64,000 nt of DNA from Halictus rubicundus (GCF_050948215.1 NW_027488640.1:496001-560000); one strand, 5' to 3'; positions 23,650-35,592 are shown, numbered from the stretch's first letter. A program made the numbers and translations. Notes: generated from the letters alone by a model not told the origin.

Positions 23650-23667
23650 TTGGCGATCCTGCCAGGA
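23650..23667 (+). other. Gypsy primer binding site
   Basis: TGGCGATCCTGCCAGGAT follows two bases after the 5' LTR. TGGCG matches the complement of a CGCCA tRNA 3' end. It resembles the tRNA-Arg-type sites of some Gypsy elements, but the tRNA identity is an inference. Confidence 0.6.
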
Positions 23668-23800
23668 TCCACAAGGGTCAGTGTAAACGAAATCACGCGT
23701 TTCGGCCCACGGGAACACTCTACCCAGAGGATCAGCGGACCACACCACGAGCTGCATACGTGCACCTTTGGAACCACGCAAAACGAAGAAAAGACCAGAA

Positions 23801-23806
23801 GTAAGT
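23801..23806 (+). promoter_or_regulatory. Candidate splice donor for env mRNA
   Basis: AGAA/GTAAGT in the leader upstream of the gag ATG is a strong donor consensus. Errantivirus env is expressed from a spliced RNA joining the leader to an acceptor near the end of pol. A matching acceptor is seen at 30233. Confidence 0.5.
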
Positions 23807-23894
23807 AACTCTGGATCCCTTTATAACGTACAGAACTAGGAGAGATAGCTTCTCTAGCAACAGTTCGAGAGACAGTGTAGATTCAGTTAGAATC

Positions 23895-25226
23895 ATGAGT
23901 AAACCACAACCGAGCACCTCTGACGCTCAAGTGAAAGAATTATTGGAGACAATTATAAAACAGAATGAGACTATTACTCGCCAACAAGATATGTACAGCC
24001 AAAGATTTTCCATGCTAGAAGCCGCTTTACAATCGGTAGACAAAGAGAATAAGAAACGCGTTAAAGAAATTGAGATATTAGGCAGAAATCTAACGGGCTT
24101 GAGCATGACTGAAGATGACGATGCGGATTATACTTCCGTCATGACCGAAGACGATTCCGTGATTAGATCTAAAATCAAAACCACTGCACCACCTGCCCCA
24201 ACGCGAGAAAATGCACCTGGCGAAACGAGCTCGCAGAGCTCTAACCTGAGAGCCAAGGATGCTATACGTTACATCCCGACGCTCAACGGAGATGATGATG
24301 TAGGAGTTGAAGATTTTATTAAAGAAGTCAAATCACTTCGAAGCATGTGTATGGAACGGATGCTATTGTTGAAAGCAATTAAAGTAGAAAAGATAGTAGG
24401 CAAAGCAGCACAAAGCATTCGTAACATGAATATTGAAACGTATGCCGAGCTTTACGAAGCACTGCGTACTAATGTAGCCACACAGGCTTCTGCAGACGAA
24501 TTTAGCGAACAACTTCGGGAAATAAAGCAAGGAGCTACCGAAACCGTGCAGAATTTCAACATTCGATTCCGTAAAACTTTGAATAAACTAACGTACGCCA
24601 TTACTAACGAGTATCCACAACCCATAACCAGAAGAGTAATGATGGAGGCAACCATGAAGAGAGTTACGAAAATCTACATAAACGGTCTCAAGAGAGAGAT
24701 CGGACACATGATATTCACCAGCAAACCCACGACTTTGATCGAAGCTGAAAAGGAAGCTGCCGATGTGGAGAGATACCTCCGAGAAGAACGCCACGACTCA
24801 TTCCGTCGCTAACGCCCAGCGATGGTCAGACCACCCGTTATTCCAGACAAGACATACCAGAGCTACGTACCGCCGCGCACGCCGCAGATTCAGCCGACCG
24901 CTGTTACCAGACCCAGCCCGTTCAACCAGATGGAGAGAAGACCTCTCATCGACCGACAACAGTTTAAATGCTTCAAATGTGGAAAAATCGGCCACACCGC
25001 CAACCAGTGCTCAAATTTTCAAGTGCGAGCCCCACAGGAACGCGGACCACCGCGAGTGAACAACACTGTGGTATCAACCGAGGAAGAAACGAACTATTAC
25101 GAATCAACACCGTCACCGGGCAACTACCAACAATCCTATTACGATCCCCAACCGGACAACAATGGAGATTTCTCGTCGATTCAGGAACAGGAGTCAACCT
25201 TGTCAGACGAAGACCTGCAGGAATGA
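23895..25226 (+). pseudogene. Gypsy Gag, in-frame stop between capsid and nucleocapsid
   Basis: The ATG at 23895 opens a frame encoding an N-terminal coiled-coil-like stretch (residues about 12-60), an acidic linker and a retrotransposon capsid region ending near 24812. A TAA at 24810-24812 interrupts. The same frame then continues to 25226 with a single CCHC zinc knuckle CFKCGKIGHTANQC near 24970. A normal errantivirus Gag would run through. The stop may be a mutation or sequencing error; programmed readthrough is possible but unsupported. The 3' part overlaps pol in the -1 frame. Confidence 0.85.
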
Positions 25227-27392
25227 AGATCTATACCGACCACGAAACCAAACAGTTTGCTATGGGACATTCTAAATTCCGAACGAACGAATTCACTAAT
25301 TTTAGAATAGCCGGTCAATTTATAAAATTTTATATCGTAGACGAAACTTTTCCTATCATTGAAGACGGCATATTCGGGTTACCAGCCATGAAACAATTTA
25401 ACTTCAGCATCACTAACGATCATTTGAAATTAAACGACACGATATTAACATTTCAGAATCAAACTATCAAACCAGGCGAGAGAATCCACGAACTTGTGTA
25501 CCTCGAGGGAAAACCTACCACGGTATGCTTTATCAATTGTGGTGAGTCAGAAAAACAAATTACTAACAATATTGAAAATTCTAACACCTATGATCAAATA
25601 TCCACCTTTAAAGAAATAATTAGACTTTCACATATAGAAAACAGTTTGAAACAACCTATAGAAAAATTGCTTCTCTTTTATATCGATGTTTTCAATTTAG
25701 AAAAAGAATTCCTACCTTGCACCAACCTCACTAAACACACGATAACACTAAAAGAAAACAAGGTCATTAACACAAAATCGTACAAACCACCTGAATGCCA
25801 CAAAGCAGAAATTAGCAAGCAAATGGACGAGATGTTAGAAAAAGGAATAATTGAACCCAGCGATTCCCCTTACAATTCACCAGTCTGGGTGGTACCGAAA
25901 AAATCAGACGCATCAGGCAAACAAAAGTGGAGGATAGTTATTGACTTTAGAAAACTGAACGAATTGACTGACCAGGACGCATACCCCTTACCCGACATAG
26001 ACGACATTTTATCACAACTCGGAAACGCGAAATTCTTCTCAGCTTTAGACTTATCCTCGGTTTCCATCAGATCCCGATGGAAGAGAAATCCAAAAAATAC
26101 ACCGTCTTTTCTACTCCCCAAGGACACTATCACTATAATAGAATGCCATTTGGACTGAAGAACGCCCCAGCAACTTTCCAGAGAATGATGGATACCGCCC
26201 TACGTGGACTTATAAACAAACATTGCTTCGTGTATCTAGACGATATTGTAATATTCGGACAATCCATCGAAGAACATAACAGAAATTTAGCAATCGTGTT
26301 ACAAAGATTAAGAGAATTAGGATTGAAACTGCAACCGGACAAATGTGAATTTCTAAAGCCAGAACTAGAGTACTTAGGCCACATAGTAACCTCTGAAGGA
26401 ATAAAGCCCAATCCAAAGAAACTAGAAGCCGTTCAAAATTTCAAAATCCCTAAAACACCGACCGACGTAAAATCATTCTTAGGACTCGCGGGATATTATC
26501 GAAAATTTATACGAAACTTTAGCAAAATCGCGAAACCATTGACCGAACTGACGAAAAAGACCGTACCGTTTCACTGGAACGAACAGACGCAGACCTGCTT
26601 TGACACACTAAAAAAGAAATTATGTACTGCACCAGTTCTCAAATTCCCTGACTTTGAAAAACAATTCACTCTAACGACTGACGCAAGTAATTTAGGAATA
26701 GGAGCCATCCTTTCGCAAGACGGACACCCCTGTTGCTATATTTCACGAACTCTCAATCCGCCCGAACGAAATTACTCGACTACCGAAAAGGAGCTGTTAG
26801 CAATTGTATGGGCAACTAAAAGACTTCGACAATACCTGTTAGGAAGAAAATTCATTATTAGAACCGATCACCAAGCCTTGACATGGTTACAAAATTGCAA
26901 AGACCCCTCATCTCGACTGATCAGATGGAGACTACGACTAGAGGAATACGAATACGAAATACGGTACACTAAAGGAAAAGACAATACCGCTGCTGACTGT
27001 TTATCCCGAATTCACGCGATTACAGCACAAGACGAACCCACAGACTTACTGTCCAGATACCAAACCTGGGAAACCTCAGACGAACTTCCGAAACCACTAA
27101 AGATCGTACCCAATAAAAAGAACTTCTTCCAACTAACTTCAGACCAATTAGGCGCGTACGAAGGTAAAGAAAAATGGCTAAACATATTGAATAAAATCAT
27201 CAGGAACACGAATCGAATTGGTATAGGAGACAATGATATTTCAATTCAGGATAGAAATACGATCAAGAGAATGCTCATGTTCTTTAACGACACGGACAAA
27301 GAGATAGAATTTGCATGGGAACCAGTAAAAGAATTGACCGACGACGAAATTAAACAAATTACACTGTCCAACACCAAAAAAATTTTGCGATA
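25130..27392 (+). pseudogene. Gypsy Pol part 1: protease, reverse transcriptase, RNase H
   Basis: In the -1 frame relative to gag, a protease-like VDSGTGVNLV motif lies near 25168. It is followed by the RT entry region (ALDLSS) up to about 26058, where the frame shifts. The next frame holds MPFGLKNAPATFQRMM, the catalytic YLDDI near 26236, GLAGYYRKFI, and RNase H (TTDASNLGIGAILSQ, YSTTEKELLAIVW, RTDHQALTW). The reading frame is cut at 27392 by a DNA transposon between RNase H and integrase. The frame break near 26058 is a one-base loss within the RT core. This copy cannot make an intact Pol. Confidence 0.9.
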
Positions 27393-29193
27393 CCTGTTGG
27401 GTGATTCTTATACACTTTGTCATCCTAAAACCGAATCTGAAAGAAGAATTGCTCCATCACGCAACGTTTTCGAAAAATTTTGGTTTTTGTAAAAATACCC
27501 GATTTTGATACGAAACGACGTGTTACGCAAAAACTAAACACGCGAGAAAGTTAAAATTTGAGTCAAGAGACAGAGGGGACTCTCCTCTACATATTCATAT
27601 AGTCAATTATATTTTTATGTACTTCCTAATAGTTGTAAATGGTTGTTAAAGTTTGAAAATGTGCCGACGCGGGTACTTTGTACGCTCTATTTTTGTATTT
27701 ATGTGAAAAATCCTTTATCTAGCAGGAATTTACTATACAGGAATGCATTCTACAGACATTTCTGGTAAAGAAACCATTCACGAAAAGTATTTGGTTCCCT
27801 TAATGTACGAGAAGGATCAGAAAATGTTAATTGACAGCGTGTGCGCGACGCGTTCGCGCCAGACGGCCATTGCAGCCTTTTCGCGACTCGCCAGGGCCGT
27901 CGCTATGCGTAGTCGACGTTGGTACCACTCATGTATGTCTTTGCTTACTATTTACATAGATTTTTTTTGTCTTTTTGGGTGCCAATCATTACAAAAGATT
28001 ATAAAAATACGAGTTATATTCACATTTCATTGTGGAAATGCTTAAGAAAGAAAATTGACCGCAGCAATGCGGTGACTGGAAAATTTTATTTTCAGTAATT
28101 GTTGTCTTATCTTTATAATTGTAATACCAATGGACATTCAAGATTCTTCCGATTAAAATAAGTCCAAACACTATGTAAATGGGACTATTTTTATCCATTT
28201 TATTGATCGAAGTACATAATTAAGACATAGATCTCTCTATATTACATCGATAAAATCTCGCGGAAGTGTATAAATCAGCCGGACTGTTTTTGTTCTATTC
28301 ATGACGAAATTATTTTAAAATCAAAACAAGGAATACAATTCCAGCATTAATCTTTCATCAAGATATTTCAACAATGGAAAAACGTTACAAAGGAAAAGAC
28401 TTATGTGCGGATGCTTGCTGATTACTGCTGGACACTTATTATTGAAAATCGGGATACCAGGAACAAACGTCAAGCAAGGCGGAAACATTTTAAATTTGTT
28501 TACATCAGAAATAGGTAAGTTTTTGTATTCAATTTTCTTTATTACGCATTTCCACAATGAAATGTGAATATAACTCGTATTTTTATAATCTTTTGTAATG
28601 ATTGGCACCCAAAAAGACAAAAAAATCTATGTAAATAGTAAGCAAAGACATACATGAGTGGTACCAACGTCGACTACGCATAGCGACGGCCCTGGCGAGT
28701 CGCGAAAAGGCTGCAATGGCCGTCTGGCGCGAACGCGTCGCGCACACGCTGTCAATTAACATTTTCTGATCCTTCTCGTACATTAAGAGAACCAAATACT
28801 TTTCGTGAATGGTTTCTTTACCAGAAATGTCTGTAGAATGCATTCCTGTATAGTAAATTCCTGCTAGATAAAGGATTTTTCACATAAATACAAAAATAGA
28901 GCGTACAAAGTACCCGCGTCGGCACATTTTCAAACTTTAACAACCATTTACAACTATTAGGAAGTACATAAAAATATAATTGACTATATGAATATGTAGA
29001 GGAGAGTCCCCTCTGTCTCTTGACTCAAATTTTAACTTTCTCGCGTGTTTAGTTTTTGCGTAACACGTCGTTTCGTATCAAAATCGGGCATTTTTACAAA
29101 AACCAAAATTTTTCGAAAACGTTGCGTGATGGAGCAATTCTACTTTCAGATTCGGTTTTAGAATGACAAAGTGTATAAGAATCACCCAACAGG
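27393..29193. mobile_element. DNA transposon with about 660-bp terminal inverted repeats, TA target duplication
   Basis: The ends are CCTGTTGGGTGATTCTTAT and its complement, flanked by TA at 27391-27392 and 29194-29195 inside Gypsy pol. The arms 27393 to about 28055 and about 28532-29193 are almost identical inverted copies. They enclose about 480 bp of unrelated A/T-rich DNA. TA duplication suggests the Tc1/mariner group, but the terminal sequence is not one recognised here. A 75-residue frame (MHSTDISGKETIHEK...) is present in both arms and has no recognised domain. No transposase was seen, so the element is non-autonomous. Confidence 0.75.
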
Positions 29194-29195
29194 TA

Positions 29196-30259
29196 TTGCA
29201 AAACTCGAAAAAAGTTTAATTTTGTTGGACAGTGTTATCAAAGAAAATCACGAATTAATCGGACACCCCGGAATACAGAAAACCTATGACAGAATCAAAA
29301 TTAACTACAAAATACCGAACTTGTTTAAACTAATTCAGGAATACATTGAGACATGCGACACTTGCCAACGAGCTAAACTCACGCGAATTCGCCCAAGAGA
29401 AGAACCATGCATAACCGACACCCCGATAGACTCGAACGAAAAAATAGCTATGGATTTGTTAGGACCGTTACAAAAAACGAAGAACGGTAATCAGTACATA
29501 CTCTCGATTCATGACGAACTGACTAAATATCTTATACTAGTACCCCTCAAGACGCAACGAACCGAATCCATATGGGACGCCCTACTGAACCACTACATTT
29601 ATGTATTCTCCTCACCCAAGAAAATACTAACAGACAGAGGACAGAATTTCATTTCCGAACTAATGCAAAGATACGAGGAAGCTTTTAACATAAAACATAT
29701 CAAAACTACCGCATTCCACCCGCAAAGCAACGGATCCCTAGAAAGAACGCACGCAGTTGTCACTGACATGTTAAAATCAATACAACAAACATCCACCGAC
29801 GAATGGGACGAACAATTGAACTTTATTTGCTTAGCGTATAACACAATGACACACGACTCCACAGGCTACACACCTTTTGAACTAACGTTTGGACACAAAG
29901 CTAACCTACCTTCAACCATTTCCAAAAATCCTCAGCGAAGTTACGAAGACGAAGTATCCTTTCGAAAAAAAGAATGGGACTCACGATTGAAAAGAGCCCG
30001 AGACACCTTGCTAAAGAGTAAACAAAGATATCAAAGAGACCAGCGACGTAAAATTATTAAACCGCAATCAATTTTCAAAGAAGGAGATCAAGTTTTGATA
30101 CACAATGATCATAAGGAACACAAATTAGACATAGAATGGTTAGGACCATTCACGATTGATAAAGTATGCACACCGTATTATGTCATTAACGATAAGAAAG
30201 TACACGGTAACAGACTAAAATCTTATTTTCCAGGACGACAATCCTCTTCGCGGGATTAA
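29196..30259 (+). pseudogene. Gypsy Pol part 2: integrase
   Basis: The frame carries the zinc-binding HHCC module (ENHELIGHPGIQKTYDRIK ... CDTCQRAK) near 29250-29365. The catalytic core follows with aspartates in MDLLGPLQ and LTDRGQNF and the glutamate in SNGSLERTHAV. A C-terminal region (GDQVLI...WLGPFTIDKV...VHGNRLKSYF) ends at TAA 30257-30259. Integrase inserts the cDNA. The part from the protease onward was separated by the transposon at 27393-29193. The catalytic triad itself is intact. Confidence 0.9.
30231..30233 (+). promoter_or_regulatory. Candidate splice acceptor for env mRNA
   Basis: TCTTATTTTCCAG/GACG lies in the last codons of pol, immediately upstream of the open env frame, with a pyrimidine tract before AG. 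Together with the donor at 23800/23801 this fits the subgenomic env RNA of errantiviruses. The env frame has no stop between the acceptor and 31710. Confidence 0.55.
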
Positions 30260-32058
30260 CTTGCGCACACGTCACTATAACACCATTAGATACCCAGAAT
30301 AACATATTTTTAGAAAAGATAAATAAGGGTTATTTATACAGTAGTACCGCCAATGTGATAATAGGTCTAGACACGAGCGAGATGTGTAAGCAAATCGAAA
30401 ACATAGCACAATATAAGAACGAAATCAGTAAATCAGCTACTAACTTCGACTATACCGAAGCATTAGATACTTTAGACATACGTATTAATAATATTAGACA
30501 ATTAGCCAGTCATTTAAGAACCCTCATACACCAGAGAACGAAGCGAAGATTATTGAACTTTGTCGGATCAATCTCTAAAAGCTTATTCGGAACACTAGAC
30601 ACAGACGATTTGGATTTGATAAATAAAAACATTGACACCTTATTTGACGACAACAAACAGATTAAAATCATACTAGCTAACCAGACTTCGCTTATAAAGA
30701 AAATGCTTAACACAAAGAGTTTAGAGAATTTAGAACGTTCATATAACCAATTAACGCAGCAATTGAATACAGAAAGCATATTTACTAAACTCATAATGAA
30801 AATCGATAATGCCATACAGGATTCGCACTTCCAACTTGACGAAATATTAAACGCGATCATTTTAGGTAAACAAGGTATCATTAGCCCACAGATTATAGAA
30901 CGCGAAAAGTTTGTAAGCAACTACGCGAAGATCATAGGACATCACATTTATAACATTGCCATTGCGCCCAAAATCGAACACTTTCAATTCATACTCGACA
31001 TCAGTGACTTAACCGTTTTCACGTATAATGACAAATTATTTTTCAAGATTTCGATACCTCTAGTGCTCGAACAAGAGTGGGATATAATGCGCGTATACCC
31101 CATCCCGCATAAAAGAAACAATATATTTATGGCACCCGTGATAGAAAATCCAGTATTTCTAACTTCAAACCTCCTTTACATAAACACTGATCTCGACTAT
31201 ATCACCAAACATTGTAAACGAAAGATAGTCATGATTTGTAAACAAACGCAGCCGATCCACAACAGTAATTCCGACAACGACTGTCACAGCGAAATTATTA
31301 ATTACAAGAAGAACATCAACAATTGCGAGATATCCATTTATAAGATCGACTACATCAGTTTCATACCGCTGCACGCCGAAAATCAATTCTTAGCGATACC
31401 CTCTAAACCAGTAGAAATTGACGCGATATGTTCCACAAAACATAATATTCAGACCATTGACAGACCATCTATAATTAGCTCTAACGATTCATGCGATTTA
31501 TTGTTTAATAACGAGTACATGCGAATAGGCGAAAGCAAAACCGAACTAGCTTACGATATGAAAATGAAAACCATAGAACTTAATAACAATGATAGTTACA
31601 TTCACATTTTGGAGAAGATCAAAAACACGCCGAAAATTATAAGCAACATTGCCTCGTACCGAACTTCCGCGGATATACTCGATAGCGAAATATCAAAGCT
31701 AAATTTCTAACATAGAATAAAGACTTTGCGATCGTATGGTATGAGTACATTACAAATAATAGGATATGTAACTGTAGGATTGATAGGTTTGTACGTGCTG
31801 AACAAGTTAGGATTACTCGACTGCCTGAAGAACTGCGTCCCCAGAAAACTCTGTTTCCACCTGCTCTGCTGTAAGATCAAGAAAGGGCCACAAATCCACA
31901 ACGACTTCCAACCAACGCAACCGAGTGCGCCAATCAACCTGTACACCACTGTAAGCCGCCCTTTGGCAATCGAAGACAATGAGGGAGGAAGAGTCTTGAT
32001 ACAGCCCCAGCGGGTCCGCTTCAAGAAGAGCATCCTCAAAAAGAACTCAAGGGACTAA
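30234..32058 (+). pseudogene. Gypsy Env, baculovirus F-like fusion glycoprotein, in-frame stop before the membrane anchor
   Basis: The frame is open from the splice acceptor, with a hydrophobic signal-like start (ILFAGLTCAHV) overlapping the pol end. It runs to TAA at 31708-31710. A basic furin-like site (RTKRR) near 30535-30550 precedes a hydrophobic FVGSISKSLFG segment, the arrangement of the cleavage site and fusion peptide in F-type envelopes of errantiviruses and baculoviruses. After the stop the same frame continues to 32058 with one transmembrane helix (about 31745-31815) and a basic, Cys-containing tail. The stop separates ectodomain from anchor, so membrane fusion function is lost in this copy unless the stop is an error. 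Confidence 0.82.
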
Positions 32059-32067
32059 GTTCAATCT

Positions 32068-32080
32068 AAGAAGGGGGGAA
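32068..32080 (+). other. Gypsy polypurine tract
   Basis: AAGAAGGGGGGAA directly precedes the 3' LTR and would prime plus-strand DNA synthesis. Confidence 0.8.
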
Positions 32081-32370
32081 TGTGACTCCAATTAACAGCC
32101 CTGCCGGTTCACCCAACACCAGGCGATATCAGACCTAGACGTAAACCGTCCGGCTTATCGCTCCCAGGAAACACCGACCGTCGGTTGTCGAATTTCAATA
32201 ACCACTTGTATAAATAGGACCACTCGACCTGGCGACAGTCAGTAATTTTTCTCGTCTCCAACCTGTGACATATCGTGCTACTATTGTAAAACTGTGTAAT
32301 AAAGGTATCTTCTGGTACGCCAGAAGAACTCGCATTTTTTTTATATCGTTCCATTAAAATTTACGTGACA
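32081..32370 (+). repeat. Gypsy 3' LTR
   Basis: 290 bp, TGTGACTCC...ACGTGACA, nearly identical to the 5' LTR and followed by the duplicated CTAC at 32371-32374. Confidence 0.93.
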
Positions 32371-33031
32371 CTACCAAGGACTATGCTCTTCGACAAAATG
32401 CGTGGCCTCCAAACATATTCTTTATAGATAGCGGCAGAATGACCGCGACCGTGCAAATCCTACCTGAGCAGTCATAGGCATTTTGAACGAGAACAACGAA
32501 TTTGAATATAACGAAGTGTCTGCTCGGTACAACGATCACGAAAAACGATTTACGATTTTAATCAACTTTACCACTACACGCGATAGCATCCGCAGAGCAC
32601 AGAACTGCGTCTTAACCGTCGGCAATGCCACAGCGCAGTTGCGCAGTTGCGTTGTTGCATGTTACAGCGCACCTGTAACTCCTCGGTTTGAGGCGCTTAC
32701 GCGTCGGGGATAGAACAGCCGGTTTGTCTGTTCTATCGGGTCGGTTTGACCCCTCGATCGCGTACCGTGTTTCGCCGACCGGACACTTCGCGAACGCGTG
32801 CGGCTAGACCCGCTTCCAGACGTAGAGTGATCTATCTGCGGCACGCATCGACCTCCTTCGATCGGTATCGAGTGGGGATCGATGCGTGCGCATTGCGACA
32901 AGTATCGCGATATCTCGCGGTCCTTTTCTTTGTCAGGACTCGCGGTTTACGTCACGGAGTGTTTTGGTGGGGTCGACATCGTCGTTCGATACATGCGACG
33001 TATCGATATGTAACCTGTACGGTTACAGCAA

Positions 33032-33365
33032 TAGATTTAAAAATGTCGTCCATCCGCGGTAATTTCTCGTCTAGTCTGCCATGTGTAGTGGTCCAGGACA
33101 TCACAGAAAACATGTCGAATGTGCCACTGCACAGGTTCAATGTTCCCATTCCTTCTGGGACTAATCCCGCGGATCCCGAGTTTTGTTCATCGGGTAGAAT
33201 AGATTTACTAATTGGTGCAGGTATTTTTTGGAATCTGCTGTGCGTAGGCCAAGTCAAAATCGGGCTTGGCACTTAGCTTGGCAGAAAACTCGCTTAGGAT
33301 GGATTCTGGGAGGCCAGCTTTCCTGGTCAGGCCCAAAGGGCAAGTGTCGATCAGGTCGCGGTTGT
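33032..33365 (+). pseudogene. BEL/Pao second copy: protease C-terminal part
   Basis: After the GCAA duplication the BEL frame resumes. The block NVPIPSGTNPADPEFCSSGRI is followed by DLLIGAGIFWNLLCVGQ, the conserved C-terminal part of BEL/Pao protease domains. A stop occurs at about 33275, after which traces of GWILGGQLSW are readable in a shifted frame to about 33340. The whole RT and RNase H section that should follow is missing, replaced directly by integrase-region sequence. Confidence 0.8.
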
Positions 33366-33369
33366 AATC

Positions 33370-34776
33370 TTATTACAATAAACTGTAGAAATGTAACAAG
33401 TACTTCAACGGGTCATCGTGGCTCTCCATCCGTTTCGGAATTGATTTCGGCCGAACGGATCTTGATTCGAGCTGCTCAAAATCATTATTTTGACATTGAT
33501 TATCGCAGCCTGGCACAACGAAAGGCTATAAATAAAAATAGTTCATTAATATCATTGAACCACATTAATATCTTGATGAGCACGGACTCATTAGGGTGGG
33601 CGGCCGATTAGAAAATGCTCCTGTTCCGTATGAACAGAAGCATCCAATAGTTATACCGAACTCGGGTCCACTGGCGGAATTAATCGTCAGCAGGGAACAT
33701 TTTTGTTCATTGCACGCCGGAGGTCAACAAACCTTAGCGTCACTTCAGTCTAGATATTGGGTTATCTCAGGTAGGCGGATTGTCAGAAAGGTATTGCGTC
33801 GCTGCGTCACCTGTTTTAGGACAGGTCCCGTCAGCGCGCAACCCCTAATGGGCAATCTACCTGCCGACCGGGTTACACCTGCTAGGCCTTTCCATACCTG
33901 CGGAGTCGGTTATGTCGGTCTTTTGCAAGTGGTTAACCGCGGACGCTCGCGTACGGCTCGGAAGGCGTATATTTGTATTTTTGTTTACATGGTCACAAAG
34001 GCCATTCACTTAGAACTTGTAGTTGACCTTACGACGGACGCTTTAATTAGTTGTCTCCGTAGATTTATTGCTCGCCGGGGTAAATGTAAAGTTATTCATT
34101 CTGATTATGGGACAAATTTTGTTGGATCTAGGAATGAGCTTAGAGAGTTGGGTGCGTTAATAGGTTTCGATGCATACGATGGCACAATCTCTGCATTATT
34201 GGCAAAAGAGCAGATAGAGTGGCGTCTTATCCCACCTCGTGCGCCTCACTTCGGTGGCTTATGGGAGCGCGGCGTCCGCTCTGTCAAGACGCATTTGAAA
34301 CGAATAGTGGGTGAGCAGCGGCTCAGTTTTGATGAATTGTACACATTGCTTATGCAGGTTGAAGCTTCCCGCCCAATACACCCATTATCCGCTGATCCTT
34401 CCGATCTAAATCCCTTGACTCCTGGGCCTCTCCTTATTGGTGATGCGTTGACCGCACTTCCTCAGGTCGACCTTACAGCTGTTCGACAGAACAGGCTTAG
34501 TCGGTTTCAGCTAATACAGCAAATGCTGCAACACTTTTGGAAGTGCTGGTGCCAGGAGTATTTGGACGGGCTGCAGCAGCCACACAAATGGAAGGTCGAC
34601 TCTCCTGTTGAGCCCAGGACAAACTGCCTCCAATGAAATGGATGTTGGGACGCATCTTGGAGCTGCATCCAGGCCAGGACGGGTAGACACGTATTGATTC
34701 CCTTCGGACGGCGTCTGGCATTTTGAAGAGACCCGTCATCAAAATTTGTTTTTTGCCGATCGCAGAAAATGAGTCC
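33370..34776 (+). pseudogene. BEL/Pao second copy: integrase and C-terminal tail
   Basis: From about 33590 the frame reads GGRLENAPVPYEQKHPIVIP, HAGGQQTLASLQSRYW and CVTCFRTGPVSAQPLMGNLP, then the integrase core with HSDYGTNFVGS and RAPHFGGLWERGVRSVK. The position normally holding the first catalytic Asp (GVDY) reads GVGY, so the triad is broken. The C-terminal DUF5641-type tail (MKWMLGRILELHPGQDG, then ILKRPVIKIC) continues in another frame with stops to about 34776. A frame change near 33590 splits the N-terminal linker. This is the 3' half of the same element as 20520-22271. Confidence 0.85.
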
Positions 34777-34942
34777 ATTTAGTGACATTTGATTTAGTTT
34801 AAGTGTTATTAGCTGTATATATTTCGTTCTTTGTATTAGTTGATATTGTTTATATTCCGCCTTTCGTTACTTTAGTTAGTATCTTGCGTTACGTCGTTCT
34901 TAGCTATTCTATCATGTTTTCTTGTTTTGTTTTGTTTTTTTT

Positions 34943-35592
34943 TGTTAGTGTTCAACCTGGAGCCGCGCGAGAAATTTAGGGAGATCAACTGAATTTCGTT
35001 AATTCGCAAGGTGGTCGAGAGATGCTCTAGGAATTCCTTCCTTAGTGGGAGAATCGGTAGAATAGACGGTATTTGATGAAGAAAGTTGAGATTTTTATGA
35101 AATAGCTCGATTGAGCAGTCTAAGTATATTCTCAACAAAAAGATACAAAATAACGTACGAAAGATTTTCGCCTTCGCGATAACAAAGCGGTCCACGCACG
35201 CGGTTGCTATGCAATCTCAAATAACGAACCGCAAGTGCCACGAAAATCTGTATCGGAATCGAAAGTGACGGAGAAACGACACAGAACGCACGGAATCGAA
35301 AATGACCGAAAGCTAAATTATGCGCCTCGCTTGGCCTAACGCGTGCGGTTCGATCTACGTCTAATACTCGAGTCGACTCCGCGGTAACGCGCGAGCACAC
35401 GCGTCGCCGGCGAAGTGACGTCACATGTCACCGGTACGGCTACCGAATTTGTCCGTTTCGTCGAATTCAAAACGTCTCCAACGACAGAACGTACACGGAG
35501 CACATCAAACAAACAGTTTACAGTTCCCCAAGAATTCCGTGTCAAACTCGTTACGTCCGTGTCCTACAACTACATACACAGTGTGTCTAACA
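34943..35592 (+). repeat. Candidate BEL/Pao 3' LTR
   Basis: The segment starts TGTTAG after a T-rich tract and ends CTAACA, giving TG...CA inverted ends about 650 bp apart, downstream of the BEL pol end. No polypurine tract is obvious and the 5' partner is not in the window, so the boundaries are tentative. Confidence 0.4.

Larger units (their letters stand above)
23359..32370 (+). mobile_element. Gypsy-type endogenous retrovirus (errantivirus-like), TSD CTAC
   Basis: A full-length LTR element of about 9.0 kb, including a 1.8 kb DNA transposon in pol. It is bounded by TG...CA LTRs of 289 and 290 bp and flanked by CTAC at 23355-23358 and 32371-32374. Order: LTR, primer site, gag, pol (protease, RT, RNase H, integrase), env, polypurine tract, LTR. 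Gag and pol frames are related by -1, as in errantiviruses. The two LTRs differ at only about three positions, suggesting recent insertion. Even so, gag, pol and env each contain breaks, so this copy is defective. Confidence 0.92.
22272..33027 (-). mobile_element. LTR-like insertion, copy B (about 1.74 kb, split by Gypsy), TSD GCAA
   Basis: Two pieces, 22272-23358 and 32375-33027, belong together. On the plus strand the outer ends read TGTAACCGTAC and GTACGGTTACA, flanked by GCAA at 22268-22271 and 33028-33031. They match copy A (15623-17830) in reverse complement, including the 141-bp repeat units and the region around 32690-32900. The Gypsy element at 23359-32370 inserted into it. The host locus is the protease of the second BEL/Pao element, whose frame is continuous across the duplication. 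Probably a solo LTR; no coding capacity was seen. Confidence 0.78.

Noticed and set aside
27743..28843. MHSTDISGKETIHEK frame as a real gene
   Set aside because: It exists in both inverted arms only because the arms are copies; no domain was recognised and a short chance frame is likely.
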